From assembly GCA_902616715.1 (NCBI GenBank), contig CACMTR010000001.1, positions 310,001 to 374,000 of the forward strand: DNA of 64,000 nt. Direction: 5' to 3'. Position numbers and translations under genes: made by a program. Below, piece after piece: positions 17,798 to 26,964 of the stretch. Origin of the DNA: an uncultured SAR86 cluster bacterium. GTDB taxonomy: Bacteria > Pseudomonadota > Gammaproteobacteria > Magnimaribacterales > AG-339-G14. Position 1 is the stretch's first letter, and each line of letters begins with the position of its first letter. Under the pieces are notes generated by a model. The model was given only the letters and a program-made list of their open reading frames with translations, was not told the origin of the DNA and did not search any database.

Positions 17798-19154
17798 ATT
17801 TGCTCCAAGTCCAACTGGTCATTTGCATATAGGCGGTGCGAGAACAGCTATTTTTGCTTGGCTTCATGCGAAAGCTCAAAAGGGTAAATTCTTAATTCGA
17901 TTCGAAGATACTGACAAAGAAAGATCTAAACAGGAGTTTGTAAATTCAATTCTTTCAAGTCTTTCTTGGCTTGGAATAGAAGCTGATGAAGAGCCTTTAT
18001 TCCAAAGTAGTCGTCAAACAAAGCACAAAGAAATTGCTCTTGACCTCTTGAATAAAGGGCTAGCATATTCTTGTAACGTCTCGCCAGAAAGGTTAGAAGA
18101 GGTTAGGAAAATCCAACAACAAAATAAACAACAACCTAGATATGACGGTTTTAGTAGAGATTTAAATCTTCCTCATGAAGAAGGAAATGTCATACGCTTT
18201 AAAATGCCCTTGGAAGGAGAAACTTCTTTTGAGGATAAAATTCTCAAAAAAATTTCTATAAACAACAAAGAATTAGATGATTTCATTATCATTAGATCCG
18301 ATGGTTCTCCAACGTATAATTTTTGTGCCGCTGTGGACGACATAGAAATGGAAATTACTACGGTTATTAGAGGCGATGATCACATTACCAATACTCTAAA
18401 ACAGATAAATATTTTCAATGCTCTTGAAGCAGATATCCCTGAATATGCTCATCTTCCTATGGTCCTTTCACCGGAGGGGAAAAGACTCTCGAAACGAGAA
18501 GGTGCATTAGATATCAACGAATATAAAAAGATGGGCTATTTAAAAGAGGCAATGATCAATTATTTAATAAAACTTGGCTGGACTTATAAAGAACAAGAAA
18601 TTTTTTCCGAAGAAGAGTTAATAAAGTATTTTGATATTCAAAACGTAAATTCATCAGCTGCAAAATTCTCACAAAAGTTATTAGATTTTTACAATAATTA
18701 TTATTTAAAAGAATCTGACTTAAATTCACTTTATGCTTACATAGAAAATAATTTTTCTTTGTCAGATAAATTTATTCAAAATCCAAAAAAGATAGAAATT
18801 ATTGATTTACTTCGAGTAAGCTCAAACAATATTATTCAAATTATTGAAGAATTAACTTTCTTTCACGATGATCCTGAATTAACCGAGGAATTATTGACAT
18901 TAATAAAAATTGATAAAGATTTACTTGAAAAGTTTAAATTTGAACTTGAAGAAGTAAACTTTAATGACAAATTATTAATTGGAGTTTTTTTAGATAACTT
19001 TTTGTCAAAAAATAACTTAAAATTTCCCGTATTAGGGAAACCTTTAAGGTTGATATTAACTGGAAAACCAAAAGCTCCATCAATAACTGACTTATTATTT
19101 CTTCTAGGAAAAAAAAATTGTTTAGAGCGAATAGAAAAGTTTTTAAAAATTTAA
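17787..19154 (+). CDS. gltX: Glutamyl-tRNA synthetase
   Basis: Charges tRNA-Glu with glutamate. The 455-residue class I synthetase begins [20 protein letters not shown], with the HIGH-type motif HIGG at 14-17. The KMSKS counterpart is RLSKR (about 233-237). It is slightly shorter than the 471-residue E. coli enzyme. The C-terminal anticodon-binding helical domain is present and ends with a clear stop. The start overlaps dnaQ by 11 nt, and the tail overlaps the possible start of the next gene. Confidence 0.95.
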   Translation: [455 protein letters not shown]

Positions 19155-20476
19155 TTATCTTATCAACCATTTCTTTTATCAGTTGTGGGGGAGGAGGTGA
19201 TAACTTAGAAATCTCTCCACCAACTACTCCGGTTTATACATATACTTGGGAAACAGCCTCTCCTGAAAGTGTCGGATTACGTCCATCTGCGGTGCAAGAT
19301 GCATTAGATTATGCAATGTTTAATGGAAATTATTCACAATCGGCGATAATCGTTAAAGATGAAAAAATAGTCGGGGAAGTGTATCGATCAATTTCAGATA
19401 CAGAAAAAGCTAATTTAATTAATGCGAACTCGGTACTTACAGATTCCTTTTTAGAAGAAAAAATGGGAGCAGTAAATTCCAATTCTTTAGTAACTAGTTG
19501 GTCAATGGGTAAATCTTTTACCAGCATAATATTTGGCATTGCTGAAACTCAAGGAGTTTTATCAATAAATTCAAGAGCTTCTGATTATTTGAACGAATGG
19601 ACTACTGACGAAAGAAGGAATATTACAATTAAAAATCTATTAGATATGAGATCTGGGCTTTATCAAGGATGTTACGATATTACAGAAGCAGATCAAGTTG
19701 GAAATTGTAGTGAACTACCGGCCTCTCAATCCGTCGGTGGAGGAGATATAGTATTGGCTTCAAATCAGCTTATTGGCTGTATAAATCAAGAATTTAATAC
19801 GACGTTACATGTTAGTTACAACTATCAGAGTCAAGACGCTTATTATCTTTATTCAAATTGCGACTCCATGCTTTTGGGTGAGATATTTTACCGAGTTACT
19901 GGTCAAGACATAGAAGATTTTGCTCAAAGAAATCTTTTTTCTAAATTAGACATTACAGCTTATTGGTGGAAAGACGCATCTAGTGGCGGACAAGATAATG
20001 GTAATTACTTAACCTATTGCTGCATTGATATGACAGCTAGAGACTTTCTTAAGATAGGTCAACTACTCCTTAATGATGGCGTTTGGAATGGTGAAAGAAT
20101 CTTGTCTTCCTCTTATGTAAAACAAATAAGCGACCTACAAAAAACTTATGGATTAAAATTCTGGGCTGTTCCAAGTCAAAGTGCTGGAATTGCCTATCCT
20201 GATCCTCCTTTAAATAGACTTATCTATTTAGCAGGTTTTGATGGACAATATGTCTTTATAGATTTTGAAAATAAAATATTAATGGCAAGAAACAGTTTAT
20301 ACTACCCAGCCTTGGATCTCACACCTGAAAGAAAAATGATAGCAGGATCCATAGGAACAAGCAATTTTACTGTCACCTCCCCAACGATTATAACTTCTCG
20401 AGGAACTAGGTTAGGTTTAACTTTTAGTCCTTTTACAATGGCAAGATTTTTGTATGATCTTGGATCTCAAAACTAA
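19118..20476 (+). CDS. Lipoprotein serine hydrolase of the beta-lactamase (class C-like) family
   Basis: A probable exported serine hydrolase or esterase of the AmpC/penicillin-binding fold. The first in-frame start is TTG at 19118, inside the end of gltX; no ATG is available upstream of the signal sequence. A hydrophobic segment ends in the lipobox FISC with Cys23, followed by a glycine run, so it should be lipid-anchored. The SxxK nucleophile motif is Ser129-Met-Gly-Lys132 in SWSMGKSFTS, and a tyrosine motif is likely near YLYSNCD. Substrate is unknown. Immediately after the stop lies an in-frame second copy of its last ~45 codons (20478-20611). Confidence 0.75.
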   Translation: MFRANRKVFKNLIILSTISFISCGGGGDNLEISPPTTPVYTYTWETASPESVGLRPSAVQDALDYAMFNGNYSQSAIIVKDEKIVGEVYRSISDTEKANLINANSVLTDSFLEEKMGAVNSNSLVTSWSMGKSFTSIIFGIAETQGVLSINSRASDYLNEWTTDERRNITIKNLLDMRSGLYQGCYDITEADQVGNCSELPASQSVGGGDIVLASNQLIGCINQEFNTTLHVSYNYQSQDAYYLYSNCDSMLLGEIFYRVTGQDIEDFAQRNLFSKLDITAYWWKDASSGGQDNGNYLTYCCIDMTARDFLKIGQLLLNDGVWNGERILSSSYVKQISDLQKTYGLKFWAVPSQSAGIAYPDPPLNRLIYLAGFDGQYVFIDFENKILMARNSLYYPALDLTPERKMIAGSIGTSNFTVTSPTIITSRGTRLGLTFSPFTMARFLYDLGSQN

Positions 20477-20611
20477 AAGAAAATGACGGCAGGAGCCATA
20501 GGAACAAGCAATTTTACTATCACCTATCCAATGATTATAACCACCCGAAGAACTAGGGTTACACATACCTTCAATCCTTTTGCAATGGCAATATTTTTAT
20601 ATAATCAATGA
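20333..20611 (+). repeat. Tandem in-frame duplication of a hydrolase C-terminus
   Basis: Positions 20333-20460 recur at 20480-20607 with a constant offset of 147 nt (49 codons) and no indels between the aligned blocks. Shared stretches include AGGAACAAGCAATTTTACT. The second copy translates in the same frame as the gene after its stop: KKMTAGAIGTSNFTITYPMI and on to LYNQ, ending in TGA at 20609-20611. It is visibly diverged by substitutions. It may be a decaying partial duplication or an extension reached only by read-through of the TAA at 20474. Confidence 0.85.
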
Positions 20612-20793
20612 TGGATAAAAAATTACTTGAAGTATTAGTATGCCCTCAATCCAGAGCTAAATTAATCTTAGTTGGTGAAGAGTTATTCTGTCTTGAAAGT
20701 AAATTAGCTTACCCAATCAACGACGGCATACCAATTCTTTTGGTAAAAGAAGCAAGGGATTTAACTCCTGAGGAATTAGCCGAGAATTCTTAG
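20611..20793 (+). CDS. Trm112-like small protein (YcaR/UPF0434 family)
   Basis: A 60-residue protein from the ATG at 20611; an adjacent ATG at 20608 is also possible. It matches the YcaR layout: MDKKLLEVLVCP near the start and SKLAYPINDGIPILL with an acidic C-terminal helix. The family often has CPxC near residue 12, but here it reads CPQS, so one possible metal ligand is absent; a later Cys (FCLES) remains. Its start overlaps the stop of the duplicated hydrolase tail. The 3' end overlaps the convergent gene by four nt. Function in the family is poorly defined. Confidence 0.8.
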   Translation: MDKKLLEVLVCPQSRAKLILVGEELFCLESKLAYPINDGIPILLVKEARDLTPEELAENS

Positions 20794-22079
20794 TTCTTTT
20801 CGGCTAGATCTCTTTTGTTTTGAGCGCTGGCTAAGCTAGCATGATTTAGAATATTTCTAGCCATAGAGGAATCTTGCTTAATTGAAAAATTTTCATAAAT
20901 AGCTTGCCTAGCTTTGTGCACACTTTCATTTGTCTCGTCAGCGTAAAAAGCTGTTTCAATAAGGTGAGCAGCAATTTTATCTTTACCTTGAGAGCTCATT
21001 TCTAATGCTTTATCTATTACTATTTCTATTCCTCCAACTAGTTCCATCCAAACTTTGGATTCTTCACTTCTTTTAGCTGGTAGCAAGCGATCGTATTCGC
21101 CGTCCCACCATCCTCCATAGCGTCGCCAAATCATGCGGATAAGAAATTCAGGATCATCATAAACAGGCCTTAACCAAGGCAGTTTAATTAATTCATCAGG
21201 AATTTTTACGGTATGGATTATTTCGTTAAGTCTTTTGCCTTTATTCATTAATTGAACTGTTTGTGTCTCTATGGTTTTTAAAAACTTAGAGGTTGTAGAC
21301 AGTGCTTCTTGAATTCTTTCTTTTCCATAAATGGGAAATCCATGTCCAGGTAATAATATCTCGGGTTCTAGTGCAATCATTTCGTCTAAAGCTTCGGCCC
21401 AATCCGAAATATACCTTTGCACTTTTTGAGGGTTGCCACCGTTAGGTACCGCCCAAATAAATAGATCTCCGGGAGCAATAATTTTTTCTTCAGGTATATG
21501 GACCCAAGTATGGTCATCTGTCTCTCCTCGAGCATGGTGTAAATTAAAAGTAAGGTTGCCTTGTTTAAAGGAAGTTTCTTTAGTGTAAGTTTCGTCAGGG
21601 TATCGATATTCAGTTGGCCAATTAAATTTATCAACATCGATTGCGAATTGCCTTCGATTGATGGCCGTGTTCCAACCATTAGTCAGAACATACCTATCGA
21701 AATGTTCGGGCGTAAGATTATGAGAATAAACTTTTGGCAAGGGTAATTTTTTACTCTTACATTCTTCATCAAATTTTTGAATAGCAAAAACATGGTCAAC
21801 ATGATGATGTGTAAAGATTGCTGCTTTTAAATATTCATTGGGTCGCCACTTTTTTATTTCCTCATAACCTGTTTCAATATCTAATTGGCTGCCTGCATCA
21901 ATCATAACTAAGCCGTCACCTGTATCGATTGCAAAAAATCCTCCAATACCTTTCATTCCTAAAATATTTGGTTTAATTTCTGTAGATCCTTCATAAAAAG
22001 TATGAACAGGATGATGCTCAAACTTAGTATCAAGCAATCCTTTCCAAGCCAGTTCAGATAATTCTTTTAAATCACTCAT
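20790..22079 (-). CDS. Metallo-beta-lactamase-fold hydrolase related to alkylsulfatases
   Basis: A 429-residue enzyme with the binuclear metal motif FTHHHVDH (His91, His93, Asp95, His96), GETDDHTWV and LPGHG. The second half contains RRYGGWWDGEYDRLLPA and an AAHLIETAFYAD helix pair typical of the alkylsulfatase dimerisation domain. Full-length SdsA1/Bds1-type enzymes are about 650 residues and end in an SCP2-like domain; that domain is missing here. No signal peptide is seen, so it is likely cytosolic. Substrate could be an alkyl sulfate or a related ester. A GAGGGA ribosome-binding site precedes the ATG. Divergent from a CoA transferase gene. Confidence 0.8.
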   Translation of the reverse strand: MSDLKELSELAWKGLLDTKFEHHPVHTFYEGSTEIKPNILGMKGIGGFFAIDTGDGLVMIDAGSQLDIETGYEEIKKWRPNEYLKAAIFTHHHVDHVFAIQKFDEECKSKKLPLPKVYSHNLTPEHFDRYVLTNGWNTAINRRQFAIDVDKFNWPTEYRYPDETYTKETSFKQGNLTFNLHHARGETDDHTWVHIPEEKIIAPGDLFIWAVPNGGNPQKVQRYISDWAEALDEMIALEPEILLPGHGFPIYGKERIQEALSTTSKFLKTIETQTVQLMNKGKRLNEIIHTVKIPDELIKLPWLRPVYDDPEFLIRMIWRRYGGWWDGEYDRLLPAKRSEESKVWMELVGGIEIVIDKALEMSSQGKDKIAAHLIETAFYADETNESVHKARQAIYENFSIKQDSSMARNILNHASLASAQNKRDLAEKN

Positions 22080-22098
22080 TATTCCCTCATTGAATTAG

Positions 22099-22128
22099 TT
22101 TGTCAGACAAAGTATCTTTAATTATAAA
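22099..22128 (+). promoter_or_regulatory. Promoter with overlapping palindromic operator for the CoA transferase
   Basis: TTGTCA (22100-22105, 5/6) and TATAAA (22123-22128, 5/6) are separated by exactly 17 nt. The -35 lies inside a perfect 6-1-6 palindrome, TTTGTCAGACAAA (22099-22111), placed between the two divergent genes. This is a plausible repressor site; the regulator is unknown. Confidence 0.6.
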
Positions 22129-22147
22129 TCAGTAAAGGGGGGAGAGA

Positions 22148-23281
22148 ATGAATAATAGTAAACCTTTAGAAGGTATAAAAATTGTAGAAATTTCTACAAT
22201 TATCACAGCTTCGTTAGCAACAATGATGTTAGCTGATCAAGGAGCTGATGTTATAAAAATTGAGCAATCGGGTATAGGAGATCCCATGCGCTATCTTGGC
22301 ACTCAAAAAGGTGGCATATCGGCTTTATTCGCTAATTGTAATAGAGGGAAAAAATCGATTGATTTGGATTTGAAAGCATCTGATGATTTAAACATTGCTA
22401 AGAAATTAATTTCAGATGCAGATGTTTTAATAAATAATTTCCGACCTGGAATTATGGATAAACTAGGTCTGAGTGAAAACGAATGTAAAGAAATAAATAA
22501 TAATCTAATTTATGTCTCCATTAATGGTTTTGGAAATGAAGGGCCTTTTTCATCTTCCCCGGCTTATGATCATGTTGTACAGGCCATGTCGGGAGCAACA
22601 GATATTCAGTCAGACGCAAATCAACCGCAATATATAAAAACTTTACTTTGCGACAAAATCACTGCGTACACTGTGACGCAATCTATTTCATCTGCTTTAT
22701 TAAAGAGAGAAAGAACTGGAGCTGCCGACAGAATTGATTTGTCTATGTTAGATTCAGCTGTTTTTTTTCTTTGGCCAGATGGCATGATGAATCACACTTT
22801 GTTAGATGAAGACGTGCAAACTCTAGCACCACTGACTAAGTCTTATAATCTTTACAAATGTAAAGATGGATACATATCAATTGCTGCTTTGAACGATCTG
22901 CAATGGTTTGGAATTTTTAAAGCTTTAGACAAGCCTGAGTATATTGAAGACGAAAGGTTCAATTCAACACCTGCTAGAAGTGAAAATTTAGTTGAAGTTA
23001 TGAGTTTGTTGTCAAAATTTGAGTCAATGACTACAGATGAGGCATTATCTAAATTGAGAAATGAAGATGTTCCTTGCTCAGCAACAACCACTTTAGAAGA
23101 ATTAATGGAGCACCCACAAATTGAAGCAAATGGTTTATTCAAAGAAATTAGTAGTTCAAATCAAGGCCAAGTTAGAGCTTTAAGATTTCCAGCTAAATTC
23201 AATAATCAAGAGTTGATGAATCACAGCCCAGCACCTGCTTTGGGCGAACACAAAGCTGAAATAATTAATTCTTTAGAGTAA
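22148..23281 (+). CDS. CaiB/BaiF (class III) CoA transferase
   Basis: Moves CoA between carboxylic acids through an aspartyl intermediate. The 377-residue protein starts with the family signature LEGIKIVEISTIITASLATMMLADQGADVIKIE and contains NRGKKSIDLDLK and INNFRPGIMDKLGL. Asp169 in LLCDKITAY falls at the place of the catalytic aspartate of formyl-CoA transferase. A strong GGGGGGAGAG ribosome-binding site lies just before the ATG. The CoA acceptor and donor cannot be told from sequence. A divergent position with the sulfatase-like hydrolase hints at shared control. Confidence 0.9.
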   Translation: MNNSKPLEGIKIVEISTIITASLATMMLADQGADVIKIEQSGIGDPMRYLGTQKGGISALFANCNRGKKSIDLDLKASDDLNIAKKLISDADVLINNFRPGIMDKLGLSENECKEINNNLIYVSINGFGNEGPFSSSPAYDHVVQAMSGATDIQSDANQPQYIKTLLCDKITAYTVTQSISSALLKRERTGAADRIDLSMLDSAVFFLWPDGMMNHTLLDEDVQTLAPLTKSYNLYKCKDGYISIAALNDLQWFGIFKALDKPEYIEDERFNSTPARSENLVEVMSLLSKFESMTTDEALSKLRNEDVPCSATTTLEELMEHPQIEANGLFKEISSSNQGQVRALRFPAKFNNQELMNHSPAPALGEHKAEIINSLE

Positions 23282-23284
23282 TTA

Positions 23285-24121
23285 TTACTTAGTTAAGACA
23301 GCGTACATACTATCACTGAGAGGCTGTCTATCAGAGAGTTTCATTTTAAATTTTGAAAAGCCAGACTTAAAAGCAGTAACCTTCAAAGTGGCAGGAGTAA
23401 AATAATTCACGTGGTCAGGATGGCGAAAGCCGCACCATTTTTCTTTTCTTAAATGCCTATTCCAGCTATCGAAGTTTGGAACTTTAATAATTACTTTCCC
23501 ATTTAATTTTAATTTACCGTAAGTATTTTTTAAAAGTTTTAAGGGTTCAATTTCATGCTCTAAAAAAGAGGAAAGAATGACTAAATCAAAATAATCGTCT
23601 TGAAATTCAAGCATTCCATCTACAGCATTATTATGAATCCAAGTTCCGCGTTTCGCTTTCTGTTGAGCTTCGTTAGCTAAGGCCGCAGAAATTTCTATTC
23701 CATTCGGGACACATTTATTATGGAACTTTTTTGGAAGCTCTGAAATTATAATTTCTAAAGCTTTTCCATCAGCACAACCAACATCCAGTAATTGAATTTG
23801 CTCAGAATTTTTAATATTTAAAATTTGTTGTTTCGCTAATTCTTTTACTTTATTTCTTTTTAAAACTTTTAATCTAAATTCTTTTAACAAAGAACTTATT
23901 TTGTAACGTAGAGGTTCAGCAGTCTTTCTTTTTTTTACTTCAGTTTCATAAGTTTTCTCCCAGGCAAAATCTTCATTCAAAGCTTCATATCCTGGAGGAT
24001 TTTCTAAAAAGACTATGCCAGTTTCAACACACTTAATGATTCTCCAAGGCTCAGGAGCTAAATCTAACTTAACTGTTTCAGACTCCCTTTCTAATAAGGG
24101 ACTTACTCTCTTTAAATTCAC
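23285..24121 (-). CDS. Class I SAM-dependent methyltransferase
   Basis: A 278-residue predicted methyltransferase from a GTG start. Motif I is LLDVGCADGKALE (about residues 110-122), and post-motif segments FDLVILSSFLEHEIEP and LKLNGKVIIKVPNFDSW fit the Methyltransf_11/23 pattern. The C-terminal GFRHPDHVNYFTP resembles methyltransferases acting on quinone, lipid or sugar substrates, but the substrate is unknown. There is no export signal. It ends three nt from the convergent CoA transferase stop and is divergent from the dioxygenase gene with a 40-nt gap. Confidence 0.8.
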   Translation of the reverse strand: MNLKRVSPLLERESETVKLDLAPEPWRIIKCVETGIVFLENPPGYEALNEDFAWEKTYETEVKKRKTAEPLRYKISSLLKEFRLKVLKRNKVKELAKQQILNIKNSEQIQLLDVGCADGKALEIIISELPKKFHNKCVPNGIEISAALANEAQQKAKRGTWIHNNAVDGMLEFQDDYFDLVILSSFLEHEIEPLKLLKNTYGKLKLNGKVIIKVPNFDSWNRHLRKEKWCGFRHPDHVNYFTPATLKVTAFKSGFSKFKMKLSDRQPLSDSMYAVLTK

Positions 24122-24145
24122 GTGTAGTTATCTATTAATAAAAAC

Positions 24146-24154
24146 TGATATTAT
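24146..24154 (+). promoter_or_regulatory. Extended -10 promoter of the TauD-type dioxygenase
   Basis: TGATATTAT (24146-24154) ends seven nt before the ATG at 24162, predicting a transcript that starts within one nt of the start codon. There is no Shine-Dalgarno in the gap. Confidence 0.45.
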
Positions 24155-24161
24155 TGGGTAA

Positions 24162-25013
24162 ATGTTACAACAAATAGACACTAAATCTACAGATTCAGTT
24201 TCAAATCTTGGAATTGAAATCAAAGGTTTGAATTTAAATTCAAAACTTCCTAAGGAAATTATTCAAAAAATAAGATCCGCATGGTTAGAAAATGGCGTCG
24301 CCGTATTCCCAAATCAAGATTTGACCCATGATCAGTTTCAAGATTTTTCTTTAGAATTTGGCGAGTTTGGCGACGACCCTTTTCTAGGTGGCCTTGAAGA
24401 CAAACCCAATATTGTTGAAGTAAAGCGATTGGCATCTGAAACAGCTTCACCTTTTGGTGGTGGGTGGCATTCAGACTGGTCATTTCAATCAAATCCTCCT
24501 GCAGCAACATTTTTATTATCCAAAATTATTCCTCCCGTAGGTGGGGACACTTTGTTTGCTAATACTCAAAAAGCTTATGAAGACTTAGATGAAGAAATGA
24601 AATTAAAAATTGATGATTTAAAGGTCGTGCACAGTGCCAAGCTTCCTTATGCAGACGATGGCTTTTATGCAACAGAAAAAGAAACTAGATCGATGAATAT
24701 CATTACCTCTAAAGAGGCAAAAAAAGAACAAATTCACCCATTAGTGAAAACTCATCCAGAAACACAAAAAAAAGGGCTATTTATTAATCCAGTTTATACC
24801 TCCCATATCCTTGACTTTACAGATGAAGAATCTTTTCTCCTGTTATCACAACTTTACGAACATATGACTCAGGAAAAATATATTTTTCGTCATAAGTGGA
24901 GCGAAAACATGCTTTTGATGTGGGATAACAGAACAGTGATGCATATGGCCGAGGGGGGATATGATGGTTACGATCGACTCTTGCATCGAATAACCATTGC
25001 TAATTCTGCTTAA
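24162..25013 (+). CDS. TauD/TfdA-family Fe(II)/2-oxoglutarate dioxygenase
   Basis: A 283-residue non-haem iron oxygenase. Iron ligands are His103 and Asp105 in GWHSDWSF and the distal His261 in WDNRTVMHMA. Arg272 or Arg276 in DRLLHRITI should bind 2-oxoglutarate. The family includes taurine, alkylsulfate, 2,4-D and other dioxygenases; this one has the general GGDTLFANTQKAYEDL signature and cannot be assigned a substrate. A nearby sulfatase-like enzyme makes sulfonate or sulfate-ester use one possibility. The stop abuts the convergent flavin monooxygenase gene. Confidence 0.88.
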   Translation: MLQQIDTKSTDSVSNLGIEIKGLNLNSKLPKEIIQKIRSAWLENGVAVFPNQDLTHDQFQDFSLEFGEFGDDPFLGGLEDKPNIVEVKRLASETASPFGGGWHSDWSFQSNPPAATFLLSKIIPPVGGDTLFANTQKAYEDLDEEMKLKIDDLKVVHSAKLPYADDGFYATEKETRSMNIITSKEAKKEQIHPLVKTHPETQKKGLFINPVYTSHILDFTDEESFLLLSQLYEHMTQEKYIFRHKWSENMLLMWDNRTVMHMAEGGYDGYDRLLHRITIANSA

Positions 25014-26909
25014 TTAGTAAGTCTTCAGTCCTTGAAGATTGTTATTCTTTCGCCAATCTTTTAGCAGCTCGAAATACTCTAAAGCGCCGCCTCCATAGGT
25101 ATTGTTTTGCGGATTAGTGTTTGGCTTTCCTTCGTTATTGTAATAACCCGGAGTACATGCTTCCTGAAAACTTTGCATGTTTCTTGCTTTGGCAACGATG
25201 GTGTTGATCCAATCACTTTCAGCTTCTGATGAAGCTTCAACGTATTTTAAATTTTTTTCGTCTAGTTGTTTTAAAATGTAAGCAACATGAGAGCTTTGCT
25301 CATCTAGAGAATGAGTAAAGTTTGCTGTCATCGGACCTTGACCGGGTCCATAAAAAAAACAGTTTGGAAAGCCTTTTGAGTGAATGCCATGAAAAGTAGC
25401 TAGACCATCTTTCCATTTATCGCTCAGTGTGATTCCTTCGATTCCACTAATTTGATAACCACATCTTCTTGAATAATCGGTACCAACTTCAAATCCAGAA
25501 GCAAAAATAATACAGTCCACCGCATATTCTTTACCGTCGTGAATAATGCCTTTAGCACTAATTTCTTTCACTCCTTGACCGTCGGTATCTATTAACTCCA
25601 CATTGTCGTTATTAAACGCTTGTAAGTATTCGTCGTGAAAGCAAGGTCTTTTACATAGTTGTCTGTAATAAGGTTTAAGAGATTCTGCAGTTTTGGGATC
25701 GTTAACTAACTTATCTGCTCTAGCTCTTACTTTTTCCATTTTTTGAAAATCAACAATTTCTACTTTTTGATTAATATCTTCTCGCGAAACAAATTTCATA
25801 AATTTATTGCGAATAAATTCTTTCAAACCAACTTTATAAAAATGTTGATAGAAAGGGGCGGTTATAACCCAACCTAAAATAGTAAGTTTTGAAGGTCCAT
25901 TTTTGATTAAGCCACCAAGAATTGTACGAAATATTTCAGTCCATCCATCATTTACTAAATCTTTACTTGTAAAATTTCCAGTCAAGAAACCTTCGAAATT
26001 TTCCCTTCGTTCTTCTTGCCATCCATCTTTTTGAGATTTAAACCAATAGATGTCAGTATTAGTATTATTTCTTTCATCTATTGAAGAGGGCGTTCTTTGA
26101 AATACGTAAAGTTTTTTTGCTCCCGCAGCTAAATGAGGAACACACTGGACAGCGGTAGCTCCAGTGCCTATGATCGCAACCGTTTTATCTTTTAAATTAT
26201 TTAAATTTCCGTTGGAATCTCCACCAGTATAATCGTAATCCCAACGACTTGTATGAAACGTATGGCCGGTATAGTCATTGATGCCTTTCATTGCAGGGAG
26301 TTTTGGTCTATTTAAAAAACCATTGGCATGAATCACATATCTTGCTTTTATAGAATCTTGGCGATTGGTCTTTATTAACCATAAATCTTCATCGGCTAAC
26401 CATTCAACTTCATTAACCTCGGTTTGAAATAAAGCATTTTCTTTGAGTGAAAATTTTTCTGAAAGCACATTGAAATAGTCCAAGGTTTCTGCGGCATCTG
26501 TATATTTTCGTTTAGGAATAAAATTTGTTTCTTCCAGCATGGGGAAATAAATATAAGATTCAATATCACAAGAGGCTCCAGGATATCTATTCCAATACCA
26601 GGTGCCACCAAAATCACCACCTTTTTCAATTATTCTAAAATCATGGATACCTTGTTCCCTTAATCGAGCTCCTGAAAGAACTCCACCAAAACCACCACCA
26701 ATAATAATTGTGTGATAAGTATTTTCCTCTGGATCCCTTGTGATTTTCTCTTCAATATAGGGATCTTCAACAAAGTAAGAAAAATCTCCTTTAACCTCTA
26801 TGTATTGATCATTACCTTCCAGTTTTACCCGTTTATCTCTTTCTTCGCGATATTTATTTCTTAAAATATCAGGATCAAAGGATAAATTTTCTTGTTCTTT
26901 TAAAGCCAT
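25014..26909 (-). CDS. FAD-dependent Baeyer-Villiger-type monooxygenase
   Basis: A 631-residue flavoprotein predicted to insert one oxygen into ketones, or to oxidise heteroatoms, using NADPH. The FAD-binding motif is IIIGGGFGGVLSG (about residues 68-80). The Baeyer-Villiger fingerprint FxGxxxHxxxW(P/D) appears as YTGHTFHTSRWD. The second dinucleotide motif is VAIIGTGATAVQC, and FASGFEVGTDY marks the C-terminal ATG-like motif. The N-terminal 60-residue extension is seen in longer members such as cyclopentadecanone or phenylacetone-type enzymes. TACAAT lies six nt upstream of the ATG with no Shine-Dalgarno, consistent with leaderless expression. Confidence 0.88.
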   Translation of the reverse strand: MALKEQENLSFDPDILRNKYREERDKRVKLEGNDQYIEVKGDFSYFVEDPYIEEKITRDPEENTYHTIIIGGGFGGVLSGARLREQGIHDFRIIEKGGDFGGTWYWNRYPGASCDIESYIYFPMLEETNFIPKRKYTDAAETLDYFNVLSEKFSLKENALFQTEVNEVEWLADEDLWLIKTNRQDSIKARYVIHANGFLNRPKLPAMKGINDYTGHTFHTSRWDYDYTGGDSNGNLNNLKDKTVAIIGTGATAVQCVPHLAAGAKKLYVFQRTPSSIDERNNTNTDIYWFKSQKDGWQEERRENFEGFLTGNFTSKDLVNDGWTEIFRTILGGLIKNGPSKLTILGWVITAPFYQHFYKVGLKEFIRNKFMKFVSREDINQKVEIVDFQKMEKVRARADKLVNDPKTAESLKPYYRQLCKRPCFHDEYLQAFNNDNVELIDTDGQGVKEISAKGIIHDGKEYAVDCIIFASGFEVGTDYSRRCGYQISGIEGITLSDKWKDGLATFHGIHSKGFPNCFFYGPGQGPMTANFTHSLDEQSSHVAYILKQLDEKNLKYVEASSEAESDWINTIVAKARNMQSFQEACTPGYYNNEGKPNTNPQNNTYGGGALEYFELLKDWRKNNNLQGLKTY

Positions 26910-26964
26910 TACAAAATTGTAAAAAAAATAGGATTTTAAGCAACAGAAATCTCCCGAATATTAG

